Shown: one piece after another, positions 38,801-46,231 of the stretch
Numbering within the stretch: the stretch's first letter is position 1
How the letters are laid out: every line of letters starts with the position of its first letter
Source of the DNA: Niastella caeni
GTDB taxonomy: Bacteria > Bacteroidota > Bacteroidia > Chitinophagales > Chitinophagaceae
Length of the DNA stretch: 64,000 bases
Reading direction: 5' to 3'
Assembly: GCF_004834005.1 (NCBI RefSeq)
Contig: NZ_STFF01000008.1
Coordinates: forward strand, 248,001-312,000
The notes under the pieces: model-generated
What the model was told of the DNA's origin: nothing
Databases searched by the model: none
Seen by the model: only the letters and a program-made list of their open reading frames with translations
Program-made: the position numbers and the translations under genes

Positions 38801-39701
38801 TGGCGACCACTTAGCCGTTGGATGGCAGTTGCCAACCGGTGATCTGGAAAGACCCATACCCGGAAACCGGCTGTTGCCTGTGGAGACCCCGTTGATTACG
38901 TGTACAGGCGCCGGTACTATTTTACGGGAGCAATGGGATAATATTGGCGGAATTGCAGTGTCGGCCATTCCTGTAACAACGTCTCCGTCATCTACAGGTT
39001 TGCTTACACAATTCGAAGCTGTTCCCGACATAGCAGAGTCCTATGGTAGCCGTATAAGAGGATATATATGCGCGCCGCTTACCGGTAACTATACTTTCTG
39101 GATCGCCAGTGATGATGAATCGGAGTTGTGGTTAAGTACCAATGATAATCCTGCGAATAAAGTTAAACTGGCCTATGTGACGTCATATGTTCATCCCCGT
39201 GATTGGGAGGCACAGGCAACGCAAAAGTCAGTACCTGTTTTTCTGGTAGCCGGTCAAAAATATTATATCGAAGCTTTGCAAAAGGATGGCGGTGGTCCCG
39301 ATCACTTAGCCGTTGGATGGCAACTGCCAACCGGTGGTATGGAAAGGCCCATACCCGGAAACCGGCTCCTGCCTTTTGCTGCAACACCGGCCAATCAGTC
39401 TGCTGCCGGCACTTCCGCAGCCCTTACTGAAGCTGTGTTTAAAAATTTTCCCAATCCATTTAGCCAAACAACGACAATTGAGTTCAACCTTACAAAAAAA
39501 GAAAGGGTATCTCTTGTCTTGTATGATATTCAGGGAAATAAAGTTGCAGACATTTATCATGGTAACCTGGGTGCTGGAAAACATACTATTCCGTTTAATG
39601 CACAGCGATTGACACCTGGCAACTATATATGCAGGCTCATAACTAAAGAAAGATCAGCAACGATTAAGATGATCAGGCTGTCAATGCCGAAAAGAAAATA
39701 A
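35874..39701 (+). CDS. Large secreted sortilin-like (BNR-repeat) protein with three PA14 domains and T9SS signal
   Basis: A 1275-aa protein with a signal peptide ending SVAQ. Residues ~25-675 form a sortilin/BNR beta-propeller with repeated SxDxGxxW boxes such as SNDGAKSW, STDAGKTW and STDMGETW. Three PA14-type domains occupy ~679-842, ~843-1007 and ~1008-1170. They share blocks such as GNYTFWIASDDESELWLSTN and QKYYIEALQKDGGG. The end (FPNPFSQTTTIEF) is a T9SS type A sorting signal. PA14 units bind carbohydrates, so surface glycan recognition or cleavage is likely. Propeller catalytic residues cannot be confirmed. Confidence 0.82.
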   Translation: MKKYIFFQLIFFFFMLTQSVAQIAGNWKPIGPILFPANVSGQINGIGRVSQIKFHPHGDSSKLYAVSASGGLWTSNDGAKSWQRTGTDSLPRMSCASVCIDYTNNQVIYLGTGDANYYGGGYGVWKSTDAGKTWNFSNSGMGNRLVVEILMHSSNNKELIAATDNGIYKSYDAGATWIAKKNGGAFTNMIFKPSPFPSTIYAATFDQFFRSTDMGETWSPVALPGSGITGGGRLAVSRANPDIVYVSFVGDYKASASAPVLRSTNSGQSFTIMKPAGLPNLNGYRPDEGGQGNYNYSMTADPYDANIVYITGHVVWKSVNGGVNWTQLTSWWENVHTDMHDVKISPYNSSKLFNVNDGGVWLSTDGGNNWTPKSNGLEATECYHAGQSRLRKDMAYIGTQDNGELYFSNNAWVTNRGGDVGSKIVLSYQDEAMAYYLDDGTRRRLNYFANSWAEPDFGNKETAGVNMELEFTPLQKNVAFFSKKEVWRTDNLSSTSPGWKQLTNIKTPVKALAVSPVSANTLYVVTENGNVLRSDNALSASPSFVTLSAPAATNVSASITGIKTNQNVVYITCGSRVYRSADNGVSWTNISDGLPNVNIIKIHHDIYSNDESVYVGMATGVYYKNNSMSKWQNYSKGLPTIASINEFMIFNDSTTNSVLRVAFWGRGVWETPLSSHPAVSCAGTGSILREQWDNINGIAVSAIPVTTSPSSTGLLTKFEAVPDIAESYGSRIRGYICAPLTGNYTFWIASDDESELWLSTNDNPANKVKLAYVTSYVHPRDWEAQATQKSVPVFLVAGQKYYIEALQKDGGGPDHLAVGWQLPTGDMERPIPGNRLIPIQPIVSCAGAGTILREQWDNINGNAVSAIPVTTPPSTTGLITQFEAAPDIAEAYGSRVRGYICPPYTGNYTFWIASDDESELWLSTNDNPANKVKLAYLMSYVDPRNWEAQATQRSVPVFLVAGQKYYIEALQKDGGGGDHLAVGWQLPTGDLERPIPGNRLLPVETPLITCTGAGTILREQWDNIGGIAVSAIPVTTSPSSTGLLTQFEAVPDIAESYGSRIRGYICAPLTGNYTFWIASDDESELWLSTNDNPANKVKLAYVTSYVHPRDWEAQATQKSVPVFLVAGQKYYIEALQKDGGGPDHLAVGWQLPTGGMERPIPGNRLLPFAATPANQSAAGTSAALTEAVFKNFPNPFSQTTTIEFNLTKKERVSLVLYDIQGNKVADIYHGNLGAGKHTIPFNAQRLTPGNYICRLITKERSATIKMIRLSMPKRK
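37911..39379 (+). repeat. Three near-identical coding tandem repeats (PA14 units)
   Basis: Units begin at 37911, 38403 and 38898, with periods of 492 and 495 bp. Long stretches are nearly identical in DNA; units 1 and 3 are closest (both contain GTCATATGTTCATCCCCG). This points to recent duplication or gene conversion. Confidence 0.85.
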
Positions 39702-39760
39702 CATCATCCTCCGGCTTCTCCCTACCTGTTGGGAGGAGACGGGCGCACAAAAAAAGTGGC

Positions 39761-39777
39761 TGACCAAAAAGGTCAGA
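39761..39777 (+). terminator. Short hairpin after the sortilin-like gene
   Basis: CTGACC and GGTCAG form a perfect 6-bp stem with an A5 loop, 60 bp after the stop. It has no T-run, so alone it is a weak terminator. Confidence 0.35.
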
Positions 39778-39788
39778 ACCTTAAAATG

Positions 39789-39826
39789 AAAAATATATAG
39801 CTCGCCCTGGCGGGCTATATATTTTT
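39789..39826. terminator. Strong bidirectional hairpin at the island edge
   Basis: An 18-bp stem with one G-T pair and a 2-nt loop starts AAAAATATATAGC and ends GCTATATATTTTT. The A- and T-rich outer parts make it a good terminator in both directions. Confidence 0.75.
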
Positions 39827-39890
39827 AAAGATGTAGCGTCGTTGAATTCTTGGGGGATTTAGGAATTTGTTGTTTTGCGCCTAATATGAT

Positions 39891-40202
39891 ATGCTTAAAA
39901 ATCTGCCTGGGTATTACTATTCTAACGCCACCTTGCAAGGCAAACGTTTAATCATCGGTTCGATCTTTCTGGCAAATTAATTTTTGAAAAAAATTATTAT
40001 CGAACCACAGGTGTCGGGAATTTGAATTGATCCCCGCCTCCACGCCGCCCTGGCGCACAACTACAATAATATCAAAGAAAAAGGGCTGCTCTTGTTAGAG
40101 CAACCCAGTGCATTTTCTTCGAATGTAGAAGCTTGTACCGGGTATGGGAGGGAATTGGAACACCTAAATACATTTATTGATTTCGTTAAATTTGTTGAAT
40201 GA
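39891..40202 (+). pseudogene. Fragments of serine recombinase C-termini (integration scar)
   Basis: From 39891 one frame reads MLKNLPGYYYSNATLQGKRL, then IIGSIF and, after a frameshift, KLIFEKNYYRTT, which is the usual C-terminus of Bacteroidota serine recombinases. From 40029 another frame reads DPRLHAALAHNYNNIKEKGL then LLLEQPS and VEACTGYG to a stop at 40200. This second piece matches the tail of the intact recombinase at 47754 (RIHAALAHNYNSINEKGLLL...EACTAYG). No catalytic domain remains. It marks the left edge of the island. Confidence 0.75.
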
Positions 40203-40359
40203 CAGTTGTTTGTTGGTTATCAAAGCTTTGTCGATCATCAAGTGCATTCCAGTATGTAATTTATAGAACTAGCCATGTTAATAGAAGGTTTATAATTAGG
40301 CTTTTGTAGCAAAGGTTATTGGCCTTAATTTTAATAAAGGGCATATGTGATTAAAAATT
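40203..40359. other. Short AT-rich leader of the island
   Basis: No gene is seen between the recombinase scar and the 443-aa gene. A promoter for that gene is expected but not identified. Confidence 0.3.
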
Positions 40360-41691
40360 ATGGAAAAGTACAATACTGAAATGCTTAAAGCAGAAATAAT
40401 AAACATGCCGAAGCATGAAAAAATTCTGGCCATTAATCAAGCTTTAAATAATTACTTTTTGACTCAACAAGGTCTGGGTCTACAAAATTCCATGGATTAT
40501 GAAGATGATTTTGAAATAAAAGCCAAAAGGTTAATCGAAGATATTCATGTAGATACCATGTTTAAATATGAAAGAGACTGGAATTGGTATTTTAATGCTG
40601 ACAATATTCCTAATCAAAAATCTGTTTTTGCCACAAAAGATTTCCTAGAAAAGTATAGAAGTAAGGATTTAGAACCTTTAGATTTTTTCAATATTCTATT
40701 CCGTCAAATTGACGAGTTAAAAGGACATCTAGATAAACCTATAGACTTCATTAATCATTTGCGGGCATTACCAATAAGTGAAATACAGAAACATACACTT
40801 TGGGGAATGATTTTGTATTGGCATGGTGGCTATCCTGTCGAGAACCTGAATCCAAAATATGATACTATTTTAAAGCTTATTGAAAGGGATTTCCATTCCT
40901 CGCTCGCAAACGCCAAAACTCCTGAAAAGGATTTTTGTGCGACATCTAGTGAACAAATAAAGGTGTTAAAGGATGCCGAAGCAAACGTCCACGCTGCATT
41001 GAAAAGGCAATTTCAAATTACAGAGAGCCGATATTTAAACAAAGTCGATATTGATTTTGAGGATTTACCGAAATATGTGGTACAACATGGTATAGTTAGG
41101 ATGTTTGAAGGGGAGCATTTTCGAAAGGATGCAGATTATATGGAATGGCAAAACAAACTGATAACCTTTCTCAATACCATTTCTGATCAGTATGTTCTTA
41201 AGTCACTTCAAAAGGGAGTCGAATATGCCCAAAAGGTTTATTATTATCATCTGCAGAACGAATGCAGAGATAGAAATAATTGTGCTTTAAATGAGACTTG
41301 GGAAAGAAGAATTGCACTTGCAGAGCAACTTATTGAGAAATTAGTTCCCAAAGTTGCCGTTGAGGATATGAATAGGGAGGAAACTGGTGGAAAGAATAAA
41401 GATTTTACAACTGCAAGACAGGTTCTTGCTTTACATTACTTGCTTAAGCAATTAGGGATAAACATCGTGGACAATCCTTCCTCTATAGCAAAATTTATAC
41501 AATTTCTTACAGGGAGAGAAGTAAATGCAAATCGTATTCAAGATACGACGATATATAAAAAGGTTGTCAAGCCATTTAATTTAAATGATAAAACTCTTAA
41601 AAGAGACCTGGAGTTTATAATCCCCTTCTTCAAGGAAATAGGTTTAATGGCAGCGGTAAAAGATATCGAAGACGAGATTGCAAAGTGTTAA
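40360..41691 (+). CDS. 443-aa unknown protein of the island
   Basis: A soluble, mostly helical protein with no signal peptide, starting MEKYNTEMLKAEIINMPKHE. The C-terminal ~90 residues (FTTARQVLALHYLLKQLGIN then FIQFLTGREVNANRI and FIIPFFKEIGLMAAVKDIED) resemble a C-terminal module that I have seen on other Bacteroidota mobile-element proteins. No catalytic motif is evident. It is the first cargo gene right of the scar and is AT-rich. It may be an element maintenance or regulatory protein. Function unknown. Confidence 0.75.
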   Translation: MEKYNTEMLKAEIINMPKHEKILAINQALNNYFLTQQGLGLQNSMDYEDDFEIKAKRLIEDIHVDTMFKYERDWNWYFNADNIPNQKSVFATKDFLEKYRSKDLEPLDFFNILFRQIDELKGHLDKPIDFINHLRALPISEIQKHTLWGMILYWHGGYPVENLNPKYDTILKLIERDFHSSLANAKTPEKDFCATSSEQIKVLKDAEANVHAALKRQFQITESRYLNKVDIDFEDLPKYVVQHGIVRMFEGEHFRKDADYMEWQNKLITFLNTISDQYVLKSLQKGVEYAQKVYYYHLQNECRDRNNCALNETWERRIALAEQLIEKLVPKVAVEDMNREETGGKNKDFTTARQVLALHYLLKQLGINIVDNPSSIAKFIQFLTGREVNANRIQDTTIYKKVVKPFNLNDKTLKRDLEFIIPFFKEIGLMAAVKDIEDEIAKC

Positions 41692-41761
41692 GTGGGTTAC
41701 CCACTAACTTGCCCACCAGCTGACTTTCATCGCAAATTTGTGGAAACAAATGACTTGTACA

Positions 41762-41929
41762 ATGCGTAAGCGAGAAAACAAAGAGGTGAAAATTAAGTTT
41801 TTAGGAATATTTTCTATAGAGTGTAAATGCTTGACATTTAATGAGATAATACTATTAATCTTCTTTATTACAACAATAACAGTAATAGTTGTGACATTAT
41901 TTCGCGTATTTTCTATTCATTTCATTTAA
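41762..41929 (+). CDS. Possible small single-pass membrane protein
   Basis: From ATG 41762 a 55-aa ORF has a short charged N-terminus (MRKRENKEVKIKFLG) and one hydrophobic helix (IILLIFFITTITVIVVTLF). It lies 33 bp upstream of the HNH-like gene on the same strand. Small membrane proteins next to nucleases are common in defence loci, so it could be real. Length alone does not prove it. Confidence 0.4.
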   Translation: MRKRENKEVKIKFLGIFSIECKCLTFNEIILLIFFITTITVIVVTLFRVFSIHFI

Positions 41930-41962
41930 AAGCACGAATGCTCGATATTAAATACTTAATGT

Positions 41963-42712
41963 ATGCGGGACGAGTTTTCTAATAAAGTTAAAGAGATACT
42001 TGCTAGGAGGGTTGCTTATAGGTGTTCTAATCCTGGTTGCTTAAAAGTAACCAGTGGGCCCCATCCTCAACATGGCAGTGCAATTAATATTGGGGTAGCA
42101 GCTCATATTGAAGCTGCGTCTACCGGAGGTAAGCGTTTTAACTCTCAACAATCCAATGAACAGAGGTCGTGTATAGAAAATGGGATATGGTTATGTCAAA
42201 ATTGCGCAAAGCTTATTGATAGTGATGACTTAACCTACACTGTTAACGTTCTCAAAGGATGGAAAACTCATACCGAAACTCTTATTTTGGAATTAGTCAC
42301 TAATCATGGCCAGGATCCGCGTTTTTCAATAAATGAATTAATAGAGCGTAGGGTTGCTGAAAGTAAGGCGTTTCATAAGCCAAACTTAGCTTTACACGGG
42401 AGACCAATATATTCAAGAGAACTGATTCTTGCAAGATTTCGAAATACTGGTTATAAAGCTGTAAAAATTTTCGTTGTGGCGTCTATTTATGACTTTTCGC
42501 TTGATAATTTGATTATCGATAAACAAAGCGTTTTAGACACTGATGAAGTTGTAACGATTACTTTGGTTGCAAAAATTTCATTGTTAAATATAGTAAGGTG
42601 CATGATTAATTTATCGTATGAGGATGTTGATGGTAGAAGATATCAGCAGCATTTTACTTTTAGCCCGGAATATGCAGAAATTACCCCGCCGGAAATGTTG
42701 GGAAATATTTAA
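41963..42712 (+). CDS. HNH-endonuclease-like protein with C-terminal unknown domain
   Basis: A 249-aa protein. Residues ~15-80 carry RVAYRCSNPGCLKVTSGPHP, then VAAHIEAASTGGKRFN and IENGIWLCQNCAKLIDSDD. This is the zinc-knuckle HNH arrangement with CxxxxC, AHI and CxxC. The C-terminal ~130 residues form a beta-rich domain of unknown type (ILARFRNTGYKAVKIFVVAS). Such HNH N-domains occur on stand-alone defence or mobile-element nucleases. It is followed by a convergent three-gene operon. Target unknown. Confidence 0.7.
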   Translation: MRDEFSNKVKEILARRVAYRCSNPGCLKVTSGPHPQHGSAINIGVAAHIEAASTGGKRFNSQQSNEQRSCIENGIWLCQNCAKLIDSDDLTYTVNVLKGWKTHTETLILELVTNHGQDPRFSINELIERRVAESKAFHKPNLALHGRPIYSRELILARFRNTGYKAVKIFVVASIYDFSLDNLIIDKQSVLDTDEVVTITLVAKISLLNIVRCMINLSYEDVDGRRYQQHFTFSPEYAEITPPEMLGNI

Positions 42713-42803
42713 AAAAGGATTTTGTTTAGCTGTATGAGGAATTGAATGAAATTTTTGACTTGCCTGTACAGGCAATATTGAGGGATAAACTTCAGCTTTA
42801 TAT

Positions 42804-43370
42804 TCAGTCTTCCGGTAAGCGGTGATATATTGTGTTGTCAAGTCTTTGTCTAAGTTCTTGTACTTTTTTCTCAACAATTGAAAAATCTATTTTACAATGA
42901 CATGAGGCATGGTTGGATTTGCAATAGTCCGATAGCTTTAACCTTATTTCTTCATCATCAGAATAAACAATTGATGCGTGTGAGTATATATTGGGGCTGC
43001 CAATGGGAGCAGGATTGCCGATATACCGGGGCGAATGACTAACGTCACTTATTCCCTCAACTGCTCTTAAATACAAAACTGGAATTGAAAAAACGAAAAA
43101 ATTTGCAGGATCCTTAAACTCTGTTTTATTTGCTTTATAGCTTAATCCAATTATATTATAAACTCCTTCAGGGTCAATATGTTGATTCCAATATACTGAA
43201 AGGCCGTCAGGATCGGGTTTAAAATGGCTTGGCTTGGGATATCTTTCCGGATGGTCACGTTCTTTTGGGTGCAGGTCTTGAATGTGAACCTGTCTATAAA
43301 CGTTATGCTCGTCCAAAATTGGTAATGGAGTTAGGAATTGTTTTTCAGTCATACTAGATATTTCATCCAA
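42804..43370 (-). CDS. Third gene of the unknown three-gene operon
   Basis: A 188-aa soluble protein with KPSHFKPDPDGLSVYWNQHI, FVFSIPVLYLRAVEGISDV and HSPRYIGNPAPIGSPNIYSH, then DDEEIRLKLSDYCKS. The Pro/His-rich conserved stretches look like an active or binding site, but I cannot name a family. Its start overlaps the end of the preceding gene by 22 nt, so translation is coupled. Confidence 0.7.
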   Translation of the reverse strand: MDEISSMTEKQFLTPLPILDEHNVYRQVHIQDLHPKERDHPERYPKPSHFKPDPDGLSVYWNQHIDPEGVYNIIGLSYKANKTEFKDPANFFVFSIPVLYLRAVEGISDVSHSPRYIGNPAPIGSPNIYSHASIVYSDDEEIRLKLSDYCKSNHASCHCKIDFSIVEKKVQELRQRLDNTIYHRLPED

Positions 43371-44062
43371 GCTGCAAAAAAGTCAAAAAAAGTATCTACT
43401 GCTATATTGCCTTTAAAAGGCATTTTACCATCATAGAAGTCTCCATAATAGTATGCAACATACTCGTTATTTTCTTGCCTGATATTTACAAGCATCCTAG
43501 CATTATCAGTATGCCAATTTAAATCAATGGAACCATCAGGGCACGGGTCTATTTCTGGGGTTTGTATGTAAATGTTCGTTTCTTCCAAACGATTAACATA
43601 TCGCAGTAAAAAGGTTGCTGCTGCTTGAAATGTAGATGGTTCGATTCGCTTAGCGTTTGCTTCATCCCAGCCCTCTGAAAGTGTTAGCATTTTTTTGGCT
43701 TGCGAAAGCGCCTTTTCAATATCAGACTCTTTTTCTTGTGAGTAGATTATCTGGATGTCCTCATTTTCTAAGGGCGGATATTTATAAGAAGGAAAACCTA
43801 TTGCAAAAGATGATTTTCTTGCTGCACGCCGCATTTGACGTGCAATTGCATGAACGCTATTTTTTACTGGGTAAATATTGGAATGGGATCCTTTAACTTG
43901 ATAATACTCGCAACTTGGAACTACATGTTTGACTCCCTTTTGAAATTTTGGTTGCACACTCAAAGAAATTACATCCATACCTGATAGGCATTTAAATTCA
44001 TCTTTGTGACTATCAGGAACTTCGTCATGATAATAACTCAATTTTTTGTCAGAAGTTATCAT
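43349..44062 (-). CDS. Second gene of the unknown three-gene operon
   Basis: A 237-aa protein. The N-terminal part is variable. From ~125 it reads LTLSEGWDEANAKRIEPSTF, then IDPCPDGSIDLNWHTDNARM and AYYYGDFYDGKMPFKGNI. The GWD plus DPCPDGSIDLNW combination is a conserved pattern that I have met in unannotated bacterial proteins paired with the kind of protein encoded at 42804. No enzyme motif is recognised. It follows the first gene by 18 bp and overlaps the third by 22 nt. Confidence 0.7.
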   Translation of the reverse strand: MITSDKKLSYYHDEVPDSHKDEFKCLSGMDVISLSVQPKFQKGVKHVVPSCEYYQVKGSHSNIYPVKNSVHAIARQMRRAARKSSFAIGFPSYKYPPLENEDIQIIYSQEKESDIEKALSQAKKMLTLSEGWDEANAKRIEPSTFQAAATFLLRYVNRLEETNIYIQTPEIDPCPDGSIDLNWHTDNARMLVNIRQENNEYVAYYYGDFYDGKMPFKGNIAVDTFFDFFAAWMKYLV

Positions 44063-44080
44063 GGCTTGAATGTTTGTTAC

Positions 44081-44755
44081 TTATTCAGTAATAGTAATAA
44101 ACGAAATTTGGTCTTTATAATTATCCCGTATCAAATTTTCTTTATCGATAGCTCTTTCAATTTGTTCCTTTAATTTCTTTAAATCGGAAAGGCTTAGGCC
44201 AAAGAAGTAGTCCACGGATTCATCATTTTCTTCAGTTGTTAATTTTAGTTGATGAGTAACAAGACCATACCGGCCTTTATCCGACAAATTTTCATTGAAT
44301 AAAGGTCTTATATCTGTTACAATCCTTGCGTCTCGATAAACACTTTCTCGCTCAGAAGCCAATGAGAAGGCTTTAAATGTCATTTGAAGTTTAAGGACGG
44401 ATTTTAATAGAAAGACGAGATTACCATACAAACGGTCCTTTTCTTCATCTTTTAAAATATCTCCTTTTTGAGCTATAAATGATTCTTTAATAGCCTCAGC
44501 TAATTCCTCGTCTGTATATTTTTCTCCTCGATATCCTCTGAAGCTCCCAAGACTATAAAGAGTTATGTATAAGTCGCGACTAAACTTCTTGTTTGATTTA
44601 AAAGCTTCTTCAAACTCGTTTCCAAACGATTGAGGACCAGTTCCCACTGTAACATTCCCCAAAAAATCTGACAACGATTTTGTCTCCTCAGAAGTAAGGG
44701 TGCTCAATATTTCGAAGCCTGGAAGGTATGGCGGGGGTATCTGAAAACGAACCAT
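44081..44755 (-). CDS. First gene of the unknown three-gene operon
   Basis: The ATG at 44755 (224 aa, MVRFQIPPPYLPGFEILSTL) is used; an upstream TTG at 44764 is possible. It is an acidic, helical protein with FGLSLSDLKKLKEQIERAI near the C-terminus, similar to a domain that monitors other subunits in scaffold proteins, but without a known family. A TAnnTTTG match lies right at the start (plus strand CAAATATA at 44762), so the transcript could have almost no leader. Confidence 0.7.
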   Translation of the reverse strand: MVRFQIPPPYLPGFEILSTLTSEETKSLSDFLGNVTVGTGPQSFGNEFEEAFKSNKKFSRDLYITLYSLGSFRGYRGEKYTDEELAEAIKESFIAQKGDILKDEEKDRLYGNLVFLLKSVLKLQMTFKAFSLASERESVYRDARIVTDIRPLFNENLSDKGRYGLVTHQLKLTTEENDESVDYFFGLSLSDLKKLKEQIERAIDKENLIRDNYKDQISFITITE

Positions 44756-45288
44756 ATTGACCAAATATATATAGTTTTTGACAAAATTTAAGTTAAGGTC
44801 TTAAATTTTAAACAAGTACTAATATGAATAGTTTATTTTTAATCATCCCACAAGTCGGCAATGATTTAATGAGATTAAATATTATGCAAATTGTAAAATT
44901 GACATATATTTCGATGTCCCCTGATTTACAATACGTTAAAGAATATTTAAAAAATTGTGCCAATGAGGCTTATCCTTACCTGAACTACCTGCATTATTGG
45001 GCATATTGAATACTTTTTAATATGCCTAGATTAAACAAATGATGAAGTAATTATCTAATATAATCAAAGTTTGGAATATAGCGTACATAAATAGGCGAAA
45101 TTGATTTGCGACAAGATGTCCCATGGGGCACTGGATATAAGTAAAAGTTTGAGCAATAGTACTTATTAGCCATTAGTAGATAATGCGAAATTGGCTAAGG
45201 GCTGGCACGTTAAACTATTTATAATGGAAAGGTAATTGCTCTGTTATATAAAAGGAATACTTCGTTAGTGGGAGAATTTATCTACTTA
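44756..45288. other. AT-rich intergenic stretch
   Basis: About 530 bp without a supported gene. A 61-codon ORF at 44824 was rejected. Promoters for the minus-strand operon are expected near 44760-44830. Confidence 0.35.
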
Positions 45289-45531
45289 TCAAATAGGCTT
45301 CTCCGGCCAAAAATCCCGTGGCGAACATCCCAATAGCTTCGCCAGCTCATTTAGGTGTAAGGTCTTATACTTCGCCCGGAAGTTCGGACTCTCTACCTGG
45401 CCTATATATGCGGCAGATATGTTCAGGTGCGCAGCCAGGTCTTCCTGGGATAATCCTTTCTTTGTTCGGATCTCCTTTACCTTGTTTATTATAAACCAGT
45501 CTACCTTATTTTTCTGTATCTCCTTTGCCAT
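45289..45531 (-). CDS. XRE-family HTH regulator
   Basis: The ATG at 45531 (80 aa, MAKEIQKNKVDWFIINKVKE) follows four doubtful codons. The Cro/CI helix-turn-helix is clear: IRTKKGLSQEDLAAHLNISA then YIGQVESPNFRAKY. Only a short tail, LAKLLGCSPRDFWPEKPI, follows. It is probably a DNA-binding repressor of the island. It is divergent from the 45872-46840 genes, with the structured segment between them. Confidence 0.85.
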   Translation of the reverse strand: MAKEIQKNKVDWFIINKVKEIRTKKGLSQEDLAAHLNISAAYIGQVESPNFRAKYKTLHLNELAKLLGCSPRDFWPEKPI

Positions 45532-45621
45532 GTATACCTGCAAGTAAGGGAAAGAATATTTTTATTATCCTAATACATGTATTAGTGTTTTTCCTTAACT
45601 TTATAATGCTTACGAGCCTGC

Positions 45622-45787
45622 TGAACGAACCTGACAAATCGCGAAACACAGGATGGTAAGTGAAGTGCCCAGTCTTATATTTACTATAGGGTTGGGCCCA
45701 CTTTGTCCTTTGTGTTTCGGCTACCCGTTGGGTAGTGGGCTTTGTCAGGGCCCGTTCGGCAAAGGGTAGGTGGGCTTCAACCCTATA
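45622..45787 (+). ncRNA. Candidate structured RNA (switch-like) between divergent genes
   Basis: Many nested complementary arms lie in 166 bp. P1: 45626-45638 with 45741-45758 (CTGACAAA/TTTGTCAG plus CGAAC/GTTCG). P2: CGAAACACA at 45642 with TGTGTTTCG at 45711. P3: 45663-45671 with 45693-45703. P4: CTACCC/GGGTAG at 45721-45735. A competing arm, TATAGGGTTG at 45685, pairs perfectly with CAACCCTATA at 45778 and extends through GCCCAC/GTGGGC. Strand is assumed from the downstream gene at 45872. Not a known class to me. Confidence 0.5.
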
Positions 45788-45871
45788 ATCTTTTGGCCTC
45801 TATTTTAATCCGACATTAGCTCACCTTCTCTTGCAGGCTCATTTACCTTCTGTAACCTAAAACTTTTACAT

Positions 45872-46216
45872 ATGGTAGAGCTATTAAACGAATCCGCTTG
45901 CAAAATCAACTTCATTGGCAAGACTGCCAACAATCATCCTGACTGGTATAAAACACCGCTCCGGTTAAATGAAAAAGAACGAGACAATCCGCGCCTAATC
46001 CTGGAAGAGTTTTTTCAAAGCTATCACCTTAATGATGTAAGGGAAATACTATGGGGCTGGACGGTAGCAGTTGTTTCCAGTCCAAACAGCATTTCGTCGG
46101 ATCACCTCGACCGCAATAATCATTTCTTCTTTTATGAGAAAATAGAGCAATTGATAGAAGCCTGCTGGATGATCCATTATACAGAAGAACAGCAGAAAAA
46201 AGTACCTGTCCTATAA
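45872..46216 (+). CDS. Island protein with one copy of a ~70-aa repeat domain
   Basis: A 114-aa soluble protein. Residues ~40-105 (NPRLILEEFFQSYHLNDVRE then ILWGWTVAVVSS and FYEKIEQLIEACWMIHY) match the two domains of the next protein. The pattern is an initial aliphatic block, a conserved Trp near the middle and an Asp/Glu-Leu-Leu-Glu-Ala-(aromatic) end. It is 15 bp upstream of the next gene, so the pair forms an operon after the structured segment. Function unknown. Confidence 0.75.
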   Translation: MVELLNESACKINFIGKTANNHPDWYKTPLRLNEKERDNPRLILEEFFQSYHLNDVREILWGWTVAVVSSPNSISSDHLDRNNHFFFYEKIEQLIEACWMIHYTEEQQKKVPVL

Positions 46217-46231
46217 TCCAAAATTTCCCTT

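Noticed and set aside
44824..45009. 61-codon plus-strand ORF
   Set aside because: AT-rich spurious composition, no partner, no motif; lies in a promoter region.
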